51,910 nucleotides of DNA from Bacteroidaceae bacterium (GTDB taxonomy: Bacteria; Bacteroidota; Bacteroidia; Bacteroidales; Barnesiellaceae_A), in contig JAFXIZ010000027.1 of NCBI GenBank assembly GCA_017532725.1, forward strand, positions 1 to 51,910, read 5' to 3'. The notes under the pieces are model-generated. The model did no database searches, was not told where the DNA came from, and saw nothing but the letters and a program-made list of their open reading frames with translations. This document shows, one piece after another, positions 1 to 8,339 of the stretch (position 1 is the stretch's first letter; every line of letters begins with the position of its first letter). The translations under genes and the position numbers were made by a program.

Positions 1-84
1 AGCGTAAGCCAACTGCTCGACCCACGACAAGTGTGTATCGGTTATATTAAACCAACTCAATAGTGTAGTACGCCAATTCTCCAT
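1..84 (-). CDS. N-terminal fragment of a downstream operon gene (possible mechanosensitive channel)
   Basis: Twenty-eight codons are visible before the window ends, starting from an ATG at 84-82 (MENWRTTLLSWFNITDTHLS...). The start lies one base after the stop of the DUF6048 gene, so it is almost certainly translated from the same mRNA. No domain can be recognised in so few residues. In related Bacteroidales a small mechanosensitive (MscS-type) channel often follows DUF6452/DUF6048, and the amphipathic N-terminus would fit, but this is from memory of gene order and not shown by the sequence. Confidence 0.45.
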   Translation of the reverse strand, partial: MENWRTTLLSWFNITDTHLSWVEQLAYA

Positions 85-85
85 A

Positions 86-916
86 TCAAGGTGTTTTTAT
101 CTCTTTTTTCTTATTTCCAAACGGTAGGTTATACCCCACTACATAGGTAAAGCCGAAGCCCGAGCCCTTGGGCCCGAAGCCCGGAATGAAATATGGGTCG
201 CCATAATCGGATGAGTCGCAGCCTATAAGAATGCGATACCGGCCGGTAAATCCCATATAGAAGTTGCGATATACTTGCACGCGCAATCCCACAACAATCT
301 CAGCCCAATGGGCAAAGGCATCCTGCCGAGGCGTGTTCGTTATAAGTTCGGTACCCCAATAGGGGTCGGTAAGCGATATGTTCTGCCACGAATAGGAGAA
401 ACCCGTAAGGCCATAACGCACACCAACGGTAATAAAACTGTTGGAACGGTTCTTGTACAGGAAGTTGTAGTTAAGACCCACCCTACCGTAGAACGACGGA
501 TTGCACAGGAAGGTATAGTTGTTGGCCTCGGGTGTGTAGTTGGCTTGTCCGATACCCAACTCCACGACAGGGAAAAATCGGTGCAACAAGTCGAACTCCA
601 TAGCCACCTCGTAGTTGCCATATTGCACACCGAAAATGTTCATTATGGGCGAAGAAATGTCGGCCGAAAAGAGTATTCCCTCGAACATAGGTTGTGGCTC
701 GGTATCTTTGTTATTGCGAATAGAATCGGCGCGAGCAGCAGCCGTAGAGTCGTTTTGTGCTTTACGAGCCTTATCGTTCTCCTTCTTAAGCACCTCAAGT
801 GGGAGGTCGTTGCTCTCGACCGGTGTAACGACACGCTGCGCAGCAACAGGAATATAGGCACACGATAAGAGTGTGAGGCATATAATAGCAAGTATTTTAA
901 TTCTATTCAGCCACAT
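86..916 (-). CDS. DUF6048 family outer-membrane beta-barrel protein
   Basis: A 276-residue exported protein of unknown function. The ATG at 916 is chosen because it opens directly into a signal peptide (MWLNRIKILAIICLTLLSCA, cleavage after VAA-Q); a longer reading frame back to 1039 would put unrelated sequence before it. After a charged linker (about residues 35-75) come alternating aromatic beta-strands and a C-terminus ending in a strand plus a Lys-rich tail, typical of small outer-membrane barrels. It overlaps the upstream DUF6452 lipoprotein gene by 14 bp. These two families are regularly adjacent in Bacteroidales, which suggests a shared envelope role, but no function is established. 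Confidence 0.8.
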   Translation of the reverse strand: MWLNRIKILAIICLTLLSCAYIPVAAQRVVTPVESNDLPLEVLKKENDKARKAQNDSTAAARADSIRNNKDTEPQPMFEGILFSADISSPIMNIFGVQYGNYEVAMEFDLLHRFFPVVELGIGQANYTPEANNYTFLCNPSFYGRVGLNYNFLYKNRSNSFITVGVRYGLTGFSYSWQNISLTDPYWGTELITNTPRQDAFAHWAEIVVGLRVQVYRNFYMGFTGRYRILIGCDSSDYGDPYFIPGFGPKGSGFGFTYVVGYNLPFGNKKKEIKTP

Positions 917-1409
917 AGTAATATATTCGCAGTGTTTCTTGTTCTTTGTTATTAACCTCTTTATTAACCAGCGCAACCGAATCGAGTACATTGCGTGTGT
1001 AATCGACAGCATCGATGTAGTAGTTGAACACCACGCCACAATCGCCCGAAATGAAATAAGGATGTCGTCGGTAAATAAATGTCAGCGTATCGTTGTACTG
1101 CGCCGAAGCCAAGGCACGCGCATCGTAACGGATAACATATTGTGTAGTGTCGGCATTGTTGCGAAAGGGCAAGTCCAGAGTAGTTACTTTCTTGGCACAG
1201 TCGAGTAGTAGCGAATCGTTCCACTGCCCCACTCCATAGACCGATATAGAATCGACCGACACCTTCTGCGACGGATGGTTATAGGCATAGAAAACGGCTT
1301 GAGGGATGCTGGTGCGATTTTCGAGGCAACCCGAACTGCCACAACCCGACAATAACATCGCGATGGCAACCACAAGTGGCAATATGATATGTGAGTGTTT
1401 TATCGCCAT
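903..1409 (-). CDS. DUF6452 family lipoprotein
   Basis: A 168-residue lipoprotein of unknown function. The N-terminus is a type II signal sequence with lipobox LLSG-C23, so the mature protein should be anchored in the envelope. The conserved start of the mature domain (CLENRTSIPQAVFYAY) and the later beta-rich sequence with the Cys in SGDCGVVFNYYI match my recollection of DUF6452. It overlaps the nitroreductase gene upstream by 10 bp and the DUF6048 gene downstream by 14 bp, so translation is probably coupled. The fixed pairing with DUF6048 suggests the two products work together at the outer membrane. Confidence 0.8.
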   Translation of the reverse strand: MAIKHSHIILPLVVAIAMLLSGCGSSGCLENRTSIPQAVFYAYNHPSQKVSVDSISVYGVGQWNDSLLLDCAKKVTTLDLPFRNNADTTQYVIRYDARALASAQYNDTLTFIYRRHPYFISGDCGVVFNYYIDAVDYTRNVLDSVALVNKEVNNKEQETLRIYYYVAE

Positions 1410-1924
1410 ATCACAACATCATCAAACGATTTGCGTTTCTTTTCGGGTGCAGCCTCTTGTGCCGCATATCCGATGGGTAACATCACAATAGGCTCGACCC
1501 CCTCGGGTAGTTGCAGCACCTGCTTGCACACGTCGGCATCGAAGTTACATACCCAACAACTGCCCAGCCCCAACTCGGTGGCAGCCAAAGCCAAATGCTC
1601 GGTAGCAATGGCAATATCGATGTCGCAATGGTCCTTGCCGTCGTATCGGCGATGCCACGACTCGTTGTGATTGCCACATACCACGATGCAGCAAGGGGCA
1701 GTCTTGAACCAATCGCGCGAGTAAGCAGCCGATAGGCTATCGAGCAATTCACGCTCACGCACCACAATAAATGACCACGGTTGCAGATTGACAGCCGAGG
1801 GAGCCAATCGCGCCACCTCGAGCATATATTGCAACTGCTCTTCGGTAACGGGTTGCGAAGTATAGTTGCGCACCGAGTATCGACGTTGCGATAGTGCGAG
1901 AATATTATTAGTATCTTTACACAT
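1400..1924 (-). CDS. Nitroreductase family protein
   Basis: A 174-residue flavin (FMN) oxidoreductase of the nitroreductase fold that would use NAD(P)H to reduce nitro, quinone or similar electrophiles; the substrate is unknown. Visible family features are the N-terminal RRYSVRNYTSQPVTEEQL with the SxR FMN-phosphate contact, the dimer and flavin segment LAPSAVNLQPWSFIVV, and the C-terminal ELGLGSCWV. At 174 residues it is a short member. The frame extends to a TTG at 1930, but that codon overlaps the glycosyltransferase stop, so the ATG at 1924, two bases after that stop, is the better start. It sits inside an envelope operon and overlaps the next gene by 10 bp. Confidence 0.88.
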   Translation of the reverse strand: MCKDTNNILALSQRRYSVRNYTSQPVTEEQLQYMLEVARLAPSAVNLQPWSFIVVRERELLDSLSAAYSRDWFKTAPCCIVVCGNHNESWHRRYDGKDHCDIDIAIATEHLALAATELGLGSCWVCNFDADVCKQVLQLPEGVEPIVMLPIGYAAQEAAPEKKRKSFDDVVIWR

Positions 1925-1926
1925 TA

Positions 1927-2862
1927 TCAATCCAAAACTTTAGCGATGTGGTAACTGTTTCTCTCTGCCGCATTGCGCGAAATAAGTTCGCCCAAGAAAC
2001 CTGTAAGGAAGAGTTGTGTACCCAATATCATAGAGGTGAGTGCGACATAGAAATAAGGCGAATCGGTAACACCGGCGCGCAAGTCGCACAACTTGAGTAT
2101 AACAACAGCCAGCACAGCAACAAAACCCAACAAGAACATAAGGCTGCCCAACAAGCCGAAAAAGTGCATAGGCTTAACGGCAAACTTAGAGAAGAACCAT
2201 AGAGTCATAAGGTCGAGATAACCATTGACAAAACGGTCGAGGCCAAATTTTGTTGTACCATACTTGCGTGCTTGGTGTTGTACCACCTTCTCGCCGATAC
2301 GGGTGTAACCGGCATTCTTTGCCAAGTAGGGCATATAACGGTGCATATCGCCATATACCTCTATAGCCTTGACAACCTCCAAGCGATAAGCCTTGAGGCC
2401 ACAGTTGAAGTCGTGTAACTTGATGCCTGTCACCTTACGCGCAGTGGCATTGAACAACTTGGTAGGGATAGTCTTTGACAGGGGGTCGTAGCGTTTCTTC
2501 TTCCAGCCCGAAACCAAGTCATAGCCATCCTTCATAATCATACGATACAACTCGGGAATCTCATCGGGGCTGTCTTGCAAGTCGGCATCCATTGTAATAA
2601 CCACATCGCCTTGCACCTTTTCAAAACCGGTGTGCAAGGCAGGCGATTTACCGTAATTGCGACGGAAAGAGATACCCTTGACACAGGGATTCTTTTGACG
2701 CAACTGCTCAATAACCTTCCACGAATCGTCGGTACTACCGTCGTTGACAAACCATATTTCGTAACTGAAGTTGTTTTCTTTCATTACACGAGCAATCCAC
2801 GCTTCCAACTCGGGTAGCGACTCGGCTTCGTTGAACAAGGGAATAACCAATGAGATATCCAT
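1927..2862 (-). CDS. Family 2 glycosyltransferase, polyprenyl-phosphate sugar transferase type
   Basis: A 311-residue membrane glycosyltransferase that probably moves a sugar from a nucleotide donor to a lipid carrier (DPM1/ArnC/GtrB-like). The GT-A domain begins at once (ISLVIPLFNEAESLPEL), has NDGSTDDSW near residues 40-48 and the metal-binding D92-A-D94 in MDADLQDSPDEIP. Two C-terminal membrane segments (about residues 232-257 and 268-292) are the usual architecture of this subfamily. The start follows the DUF4199 gene by 18 bp, an adjacency common in Bacteroidales. The exact sugar and acceptor cannot be told from sequence. Confidence 0.9.
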   Translation of the reverse strand: MDISLVIPLFNEAESLPELEAWIARVMKENNFSYEIWFVNDGSTDDSWKVIEQLRQKNPCVKGISFRRNYGKSPALHTGFEKVQGDVVITMDADLQDSPDEIPELYRMIMKDGYDLVSGWKKKRYDPLSKTIPTKLFNATARKVTGIKLHDFNCGLKAYRLEVVKAIEVYGDMHRYMPYLAKNAGYTRIGEKVVQHQARKYGTTKFGLDRFVNGYLDLMTLWFFSKFAVKPMHFFGLLGSLMFLLGFVAVLAVVILKLCDLRAGVTDSPYFYVALTSMILGTQLFLTGFLGELISRNAAERNSYHIAKVLD

Positions 2863-2880
2863 ATATTGTAATTTAAGGTG

Positions 2881-3417
2881 TTATGCTTTATACTTTTTAC
2901 GAGTGACAAACGGTGCAACAACAATAGAGAGCAACGAGCCGAAGAAAACATTAGACCACATAGAAGACATAATCATCTGTATGGCAGTGGGTGCAGTACC
3001 CTGCTCAATGAGTTGTCGCATTTGGTTGTATGCTTCGTCATCCTTCATCAAGCCCATATCCTCAATAAGTTTCAGCGATTGAGACATTGCGTTGGCAATA
3101 TAGTCGGGGTCGATGTATTGATAGAAGATAAACTCAGGCACAGCACAAATGAGAGATGCAAAGAAGAAGAGCATAATGCCCATCATCCACAAGAGTGAGA
3201 AGCCCGATACAAAGCCATTGTTGCGATGATAACGCAACATAATGTAATACAACACAAAAGGCGTACCTACAAACATCATCAAAGCCAAGGCATCGAATAT
3301 AGGAGAGAAAGAGCCTGCCACGCTACAAATAAAGCGCAGCACAAGGTACAGGCCCAACCACAGTCCCCCTTCCATACCATAGGCCAAAAGTGATTTCCTT
3401 TCAGTTGTTTCGTTCAT
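2881..3417 (-). CDS. DUF4199 family integral membrane protein
   Basis: A 178-residue inner-membrane protein of unknown function with four apparent hydrophobic segments and a polar stretch (FIFYQYIDPDYIANAMSQSL...EDMGLMKDDEAYNQMRQL) between the third and fourth. The family is recognised by this layout and by its place immediately ahead of a GT2 glycosyltransferase. I chose the ATG at 3417 (MNETTERKSL); an ATG at 3426 is also possible. A -7 box TATATTTG lies at 3442-3449 on the minus strand, so this is likely the first gene of the six-gene operon running to the left edge of the window. Confidence 0.82.
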   Translation of the reverse strand: MNETTERKSLLAYGMEGGLWLGLYLVLRFICSVAGSFSPIFDALALMMFVGTPFVLYYIMLRYHRNNGFVSGFSLLWMMGIMLFFFASLICAVPEFIFYQYIDPDYIANAMSQSLKLIEDMGLMKDDEAYNQMRQLIEQGTAPTAIQMIMSSMWSNVFFGSLLSIVVAPFVTRKKYKA

Positions 3418-3557
3418 ATTGTACATATTGTATTTAACTTGCAAATATAGGCATTTTGCCCGAATGATACTGCGATTAAATCTTTTTTATTATAAAGTGT
3501 ATATCTATTTAAAAAGTATTATACTGAAATTCACATTATTTGTATTACCTTCGCAGT

Positions 3558-4874
3558 ATGAAAATGAACAGAGAGATAATACGTCTTGCCGTACCCAATA
3601 TCATATCGAACATCACTGTACCGTTGATGGGTATAGTGAGTACAGCCATAGCCGGTCATTACGACAGCGAACATTCGGCAGCCACCATAGGCGCGTTGGC
3701 GATAGGAGTTTCCATTTTCAACTTTATCTATTGGAATTGTGCCTTTGTGCGTATGGGCACAAGTGGCCTGACAGCCCAAGCATTCGGAGCCGCAAACCGT
3801 GCCGAATGTACTCGTATGCTACTGCGAGCCATCGTTATAGCCGTTGTATTGGGTGCAGGTGTACTGTTGCTGCAATATCCGTTGGGCGAGTTGTCGCTGT
3901 GGGCAATGAATGGTAATGACCTTGTGGCAGAATACTTCTATGCGCGAGTGTGGGCAGTGCCGGCCGGCATCTTGTTGTTTGCCCTTAACGGATGGTTTAC
4001 GGGAATGCAAAATGCCGTAATACCTATGATAGTAGCCGTTGTTGTGAATGTGATACATATTATATGCAGTTTCTTCTTTGCATTCACGCTCGATATGGGC
4101 ATTGTGGGCGTGGCACGCGCATCGGTTGTGGCACAATGGTGTGGTGTGGCATTGGCTACCATATTGCTGTTTGCCAAGTTCCGTCATACGTTTGTAGCAG
4201 TAAGTCGCGAAGAGGTGTTTGATCGCAGCGCGTTCCGACGTTTCTTTGCAGTGAACGGCGATATAATGATACGCACCTTCTGCATTGTGGTTGTATATAC
4301 GTTCTTTACAGCCATATCGGCCCGAATGGATGAACAGATATTGGCAGTAAACACGCTGTTGATGCAGTTGTTTACCCTATTCTCGTATATGAGCGACGGA
4401 TTTGCCTACGCAGCCGAGGCACTGACCGGTCGCTTTACGGGTGCGCGCGATGCACAATCGTTGCGTCGATGTGTGCGCTTGAGCATAGGTTGGAGCGTGG
4501 GTATAGCCCTTGTGTTTGTAGCAGCCTATATGGGTTGGTGGCGCGAGTTGTTGGGTATCTTTGTAGATTCCGACCAAGCCAATTCATCGGCACTTATCGA
4601 GTTGGCAGGCTCGTATATAGGTTGGGTAATCATCATCCCGATAGCCTGCTCGGTACCCTTCCTGCTCGACGGTGTTATGGTAGGAGCCACCCAAACACGC
4701 GTTATGCGCAATGCAATGCTGCTATCGACGGCAGCCTTCTTTGCACTGTTCTACGGCTTGCAACCCGTTATAGGTAATAATGCCCTGTGGCTGGCCTTTA
4801 CGTCGTATATGGTGCTGCGAGGCGTATTCCAATACTATATGACACGCCGATTGGAAACGATATATGAGGTGTAA
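3558..4874 (+). CDS. MATE family efflux transporter
   Basis: A 438-residue cation-coupled multidrug/toxic-compound exporter with about twelve transmembrane helices in two pseudo-symmetric halves. The first helix region (REIIRLAVPNIISNITVPLM) and the following GIVSTAIAGHYDS are typical of the NorM/DinF group found in Bacteroidales. The ATG at 3558 is chosen over a TTG at 3540 because the family starts just before REIIRLA and because a -7-like box (TACCTTCG, 3546-3553) occupies the intervening sequence. That leaves almost no leader, so the transcript may be leaderless. It is divergent from DUF4199. Substrate unknown. Confidence 0.92.
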   Translation: MKMNREIIRLAVPNIISNITVPLMGIVSTAIAGHYDSEHSAATIGALAIGVSIFNFIYWNCAFVRMGTSGLTAQAFGAANRAECTRMLLRAIVIAVVLGAGVLLLQYPLGELSLWAMNGNDLVAEYFYARVWAVPAGILLFALNGWFTGMQNAVIPMIVAVVVNVIHIICSFFFAFTLDMGIVGVARASVVAQWCGVALATILLFAKFRHTFVAVSREEVFDRSAFRRFFAVNGDIMIRTFCIVVVYTFFTAISARMDEQILAVNTLLMQLFTLFSYMSDGFAYAAEALTGRFTGARDAQSLRRCVRLSIGWSVGIALVFVAAYMGWWRELLGIFVDSDQANSSALIELAGSYIGWVIIIPIACSVPFLLDGVMVGATQTRVMRNAMLLSTAAFFALFYGLQPVIGNNALWLAFTSYMVLRGVFQYYMTRRLETIYEV

Positions 4875-4898
4875 CCCTATAGCAAACGAGCCTCGAAA

Positions 4899-4929
4899 TT
4901 GCATATTTCGGCAAAAAGCGTTAACTTTG
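4899..4929 (+). promoter_or_regulatory. Bacteroidota-type promoter for the DEAD-box helicase
   Basis: TTG at 4899-4901, a 20-bp spacer and TAACTTTG at 4922-4929 match the -33/-7 consensus of the Bacteroidota primary sigma factor. It lies 20 bp before the helicase ATG, giving a very short leader. Confidence 0.7.
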
Positions 4930-4948
4930 TCAAGCAAAAAACAACCGT

Positions 4949-6298
4949 ATGACTTTTGATGAATTTGGGTTTGAATATGAGATAATGGATGGGCTGGATG
5001 CGATGAACTTCCGAGAAGCAACCCCTATCCAAGAGAAAGCCGTACCCGTAATAATGGACGGAAGCGACTTGATAGCCTGCGCACAGACAGGTACGGGCAA
5101 GACGGCAGCATTTATCCTTCCGTTGATGAACGAGTTGCTGATACGAGGCAACGACAACAACAAAGTAAAGGCCGTAATCATAACTCCCACACGCGAGTTG
5201 GCACAACAAATCGACTTGCAATTTGAGGGATTTTCCTACTTTGCCCCCATCTCGACCGTAGCCGTATCGGGAGGAGGTGACGGAGCATCGTGGGAACAAC
5301 AAAAGCGAGGGCTTACGCTGGGAGCCGATGTTATTATAGCAACACCGGGGCGTCTTATATCGCACTTGAAGATAAGCAACATCGATTTTTCGGGCGTGGA
5401 GTATCTGATACTCGACGAGGCCGATCGTATGCTCGATATGGGTTTCTACGATGACATTATGGATATATGTTCCTACCTGCCCAAGGAGCGACAAACACTG
5501 CTATTCTCGGCAACGATGCCACCCAAGATACGCCAACTTGCCAAGAACATCCTGCACAACCCTGTAGAGGTGAGTGTGGCCATATCGAAGCCCAATGAGG
5601 CGATAGAACAGAGTGCATACGTTTGCTATGAAACGCAGAAGATAGGCATCATAGAGCATTTATTTGCACAACCCACCGAGGGCAAGACCATAGTCTTTGC
5701 CTCATCGAAACTCAAGTGCAAGGAGGTAGCCTACCTGCTCAAGAAGAAGAAGTTTCGCGTGGCAGCGATGCACAGCGACCTCGACCAAGATATGCGCGAC
5801 TCGGTGATGCTCGACTTTAAGAATAATAAAATAGATATTCTTGTAGCCACCGATATTGTGGCGCGAGGTATAGATATAGACCAAATAGGACTTGTTATCA
5901 ACTACGATGTGCCTCGCGACCCCGAGGACTATATTCACCGTATAGGTCGTACGGCACGCGCCAACGCAGTGGGACGTGCTATGACATTTGTAGCCGAGGA
6001 TGACCAAGAGCGATTTGCCCGTATCGAGCATTTCTTGGGTTATGAGGTACGCAAAGAGTCGATGCCCGACAGTCTGGGCGAAGCACCCGAATATAAGCCT
6101 GTAAGACAACACTCGCGAGGCAAATCGCGCTCGGGCAATCGCAACCGCAGGGGAGGAAATCGCCATAGTGGAAATCACTCAAAAGGTCGCACACACAATA
6201 CCCCCTCGCCTACCGACAACGGAGGCAAGCCTCACAATCGTCATAGGAACAAGAAGCATCACAACAACAATAAAACAAACGGCCATTCGCAAGAATAA
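4949..6298 (+). CDS. DEAD-box ATP-dependent RNA helicase (RhlE-like)
   Basis: A 449-residue RNA helicase. In order it has the Q motif FREATPIQ (21-28), motif I AQTGTGKT (45-52), PTRELA, TPGR, motif II DEAD (156-159), SAT (187-189) and the C-terminal HRIGRTAR. The last 70 residues form a basic Arg/Asn/His/Gly-rich tail, usual for RhlE/CsdA-type helicases that remodel rRNA or mRNA. Its own promoter lies just upstream, and only 25 bp separate its stop from the ABC-F gene, so the two translation-related ATPases are probably co-transcribed. Confidence 0.95.
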   Translation: MTFDEFGFEYEIMDGLDAMNFREATPIQEKAVPVIMDGSDLIACAQTGTGKTAAFILPLMNELLIRGNDNNKVKAVIITPTRELAQQIDLQFEGFSYFAPISTVAVSGGGDGASWEQQKRGLTLGADVIIATPGRLISHLKISNIDFSGVEYLILDEADRMLDMGFYDDIMDICSYLPKERQTLLFSATMPPKIRQLAKNILHNPVEVSVAISKPNEAIEQSAYVCYETQKIGIIEHLFAQPTEGKTIVFASSKLKCKEVAYLLKKKKFRVAAMHSDLDQDMRDSVMLDFKNNKIDILVATDIVARGIDIDQIGLVINYDVPRDPEDYIHRIGRTARANAVGRAMTFVAEDDQERFARIEHFLGYEVRKESMPDSLGEAPEYKPVRQHSRGKSRSGNRNRRGGNRHSGNHSKGRTHNTPSPTDNGGKPHNRHRNKKHHNNNKTNGHSQE

Positions 6299-6323
6299 GA
6301 GTGTGAGAAAATAAATTAGCACA

Positions 6324-8270
6324 ATGATATCGATAGAAGCACTTACGGTAGAATTTGGAGGCAATCCGTTGTTTGACAACGTAACATACGTTATCAACAA
6401 GCGCGATCGTATAGCCCTTGTGGGTAAAAACGGCGCCGGAAAGACCACAATGCTGAAGATAATAGCCGGACTGCAAGCCCCTACCTCGGGTAGTGTAAAC
6501 AAGCCTCGCGACCTCTCGATAGGCTACCTGCCACAACAGATGCAACTGAATGATACGCGCACCGTGATGCAGGAGACCGAGCAGGCATTTGCTCATATCT
6601 TTGAGTTGCAGGCGCGTGTTGACCGTATGAACGAGGAACTTGCGACGCGCACCGATTATGAGAGCGACGACTACCAAGAGTTGATTGAGCGTGTATCGAC
6701 AGCCACCGAGCAACTGACACTTGCCGGTAGCAACAACTATCAGGCCGAGATAGAGCGCACGCTGACCGGATTGGGCTTTATGCGTAGCGACTTTGACCGT
6801 CCCACAGCCGAGTTTAGCGGAGGATGGCGTATGCGTATAGAACTTGCCAAGTTGTTGCTGCAACGCCACGATGTGTTGCTGCTCGACGAGCCAACCAACC
6901 ACCTCGACATAGAGTCGATACAATGGCTTGAAAATTTCTTGGAGACACGCGCCGGAGCAGTAATACTCGTATCGCACGACCGAGCATTTATCGACAATGT
7001 AACCACACGCACGATAGAGATATCGTTGGGTCGTATATATGACTATCAGGTAAATTACTCGAAATATGTAGTGCTGCGTCAGGAACGCCTCGAGCAACAG
7101 ATGCGCGCCTACGAAAACCAGCAGAAGCAAATACAAGACACCGAAGCGTTTATCGAACGATTCAGATATAAAGCGACCAAGGCAGTGCAGGTGCAGTCGC
7201 GTATCAAGCAGTTGGACAAGATAGAGCGCATAGAGGTAGATGAGATAGACAACTCGCACATATCGTTGCGCTTTCCACCGGCCCCTCGTTCGGGCGATTA
7301 TCCCATTATAGCCGACGGCGTGGGAAAGAGTTACGGCAGTCACACCGTATTCAGCGATGCCACCTTTACCATAAAACGTGGCGAGAAAGTAGCATTTGTG
7401 GGTAAGAATGGCGAAGGAAAATCGACACTTGTCAAGTGCATAATGAGCGAGATACCATACGACGGCACGCTCAAGATAGGTCATAACGTAAAGATAGGCT
7501 ATTTTGCACAAAATCAGGCATCGCTGTTAGATACCACAGTAACAGTATTCGACACCATCGACCGAGTTGCCGTAGGCGACATTCGCACGAAGATACGCGA
7601 CATATTGGGCGCATTTATGTTTGGTGGCGAGGCTGCCGACAAGAAGGTAAGTGTGCTGTCGGGAGGCGAAAAGACACGCTTGGCAATGATACGCCTGCTG
7701 CTTGAGCCTGTCAATCTGCTTATTCTCGATGAGCCAACCAACCACCTCGATATGCGCACCAAAGACATCTTGAAGAAGGCCATTAAAGAGTTTGACGGTA
7801 CGGTTATCGTAGTATCGCACGATCGCGAATTTCTCGACGGACTGGTAGAGAAAGTGTATGAATTCGGTGGAGGTCGCATTAAGGAGCATCTTGGAGGTAT
7901 CTACGACTTCTTGGAGAAGAAAAAGATAGAGTCACTGCGCGAGTTGGAAGTAAGCACCAAGCAACAACCCAAAGCAGCCGAAGAGAAGAAAAGCGATAAT
8001 AAGATATCGTACGAGGAGCGCAAAGAGTTGGCACGACGCATCAAGAAAGCCGAGCGAGCCATAGCCACCATCGAGGAGGAGATAAGCAACATAGAATATG
8101 CCATAGATGTGGTAGAGGGCAAACTTGCCACACCCGAAGGGGCATCGGATATGCAACTGTATGAAGAACACAGCACGCTGAAGAAACAACTCGATGAGGC
8201 AATGAGCCGTTGGGAACAAGCAACCGAGGAACTCGATGTGCTGAACACCACAATAAAAAGCGACTCTTAA
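6324..8270 (+). CDS. ABC-F family ribosome-associated ATPase
   Basis: A 648-residue soluble ABC-F protein with two ATPase domains and no membrane segments. Domain 1 has Walker A GKNGAGKT (34-41), signature FSGGWRMR (164-171) and Walker B LLLDEPTNHLD. Domain 2 has GKNGEGKS, LSGGEKTR and LILDEPTNHLD. The interdomain linker (about residues 240-320) is charged and helical, and a C-terminal coiled coil (about 560-648) resembles that of Uup-type members. Family members act at the ribosomal E site, some as antibiotic-protection factors; nothing here shows resistance. It follows the helicase closely and likely shares its promoter. Confidence 0.93.
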   Translation: MISIEALTVEFGGNPLFDNVTYVINKRDRIALVGKNGAGKTTMLKIIAGLQAPTSGSVNKPRDLSIGYLPQQMQLNDTRTVMQETEQAFAHIFELQARVDRMNEELATRTDYESDDYQELIERVSTATEQLTLAGSNNYQAEIERTLTGLGFMRSDFDRPTAEFSGGWRMRIELAKLLLQRHDVLLLDEPTNHLDIESIQWLENFLETRAGAVILVSHDRAFIDNVTTRTIEISLGRIYDYQVNYSKYVVLRQERLEQQMRAYENQQKQIQDTEAFIERFRYKATKAVQVQSRIKQLDKIERIEVDEIDNSHISLRFPPAPRSGDYPIIADGVGKSYGSHTVFSDATFTIKRGEKVAFVGKNGEGKSTLVKCIMSEIPYDGTLKIGHNVKIGYFAQNQASLLDTTVTVFDTIDRVAVGDIRTKIRDILGAFMFGGEAADKKVSVLSGGEKTRLAMIRLLLEPVNLLILDEPTNHLDMRTKDILKKAIKEFDGTVIVVSHDREFLDGLVEKVYEFGGGRIKEHLGGIYDFLEKKKIESLRELEVSTKQQPKAAEEKKSDNKISYEERKELARRIKKAERAIATIEEEISNIEYAIDVVEGKLATPEGASDMQLYEEHSTLKKQLDEAMSRWEQATEELDVLNTTIKSDS

Positions 8271-8339
8271 AGTTATTATATAATAATTATCAGCATAATA
8301 TTAACTAAAAATACTAACCTTAAAAACAAGAAAAACGAG

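Noticed and set aside
6210-7511. 433-codon open frame on the minus strand opposite the ABC-F gene
   Set aside because: Antisense shadow of a gene with both ATPase motif sets; Tyr/His/Val-rich translation without recognisable domain.
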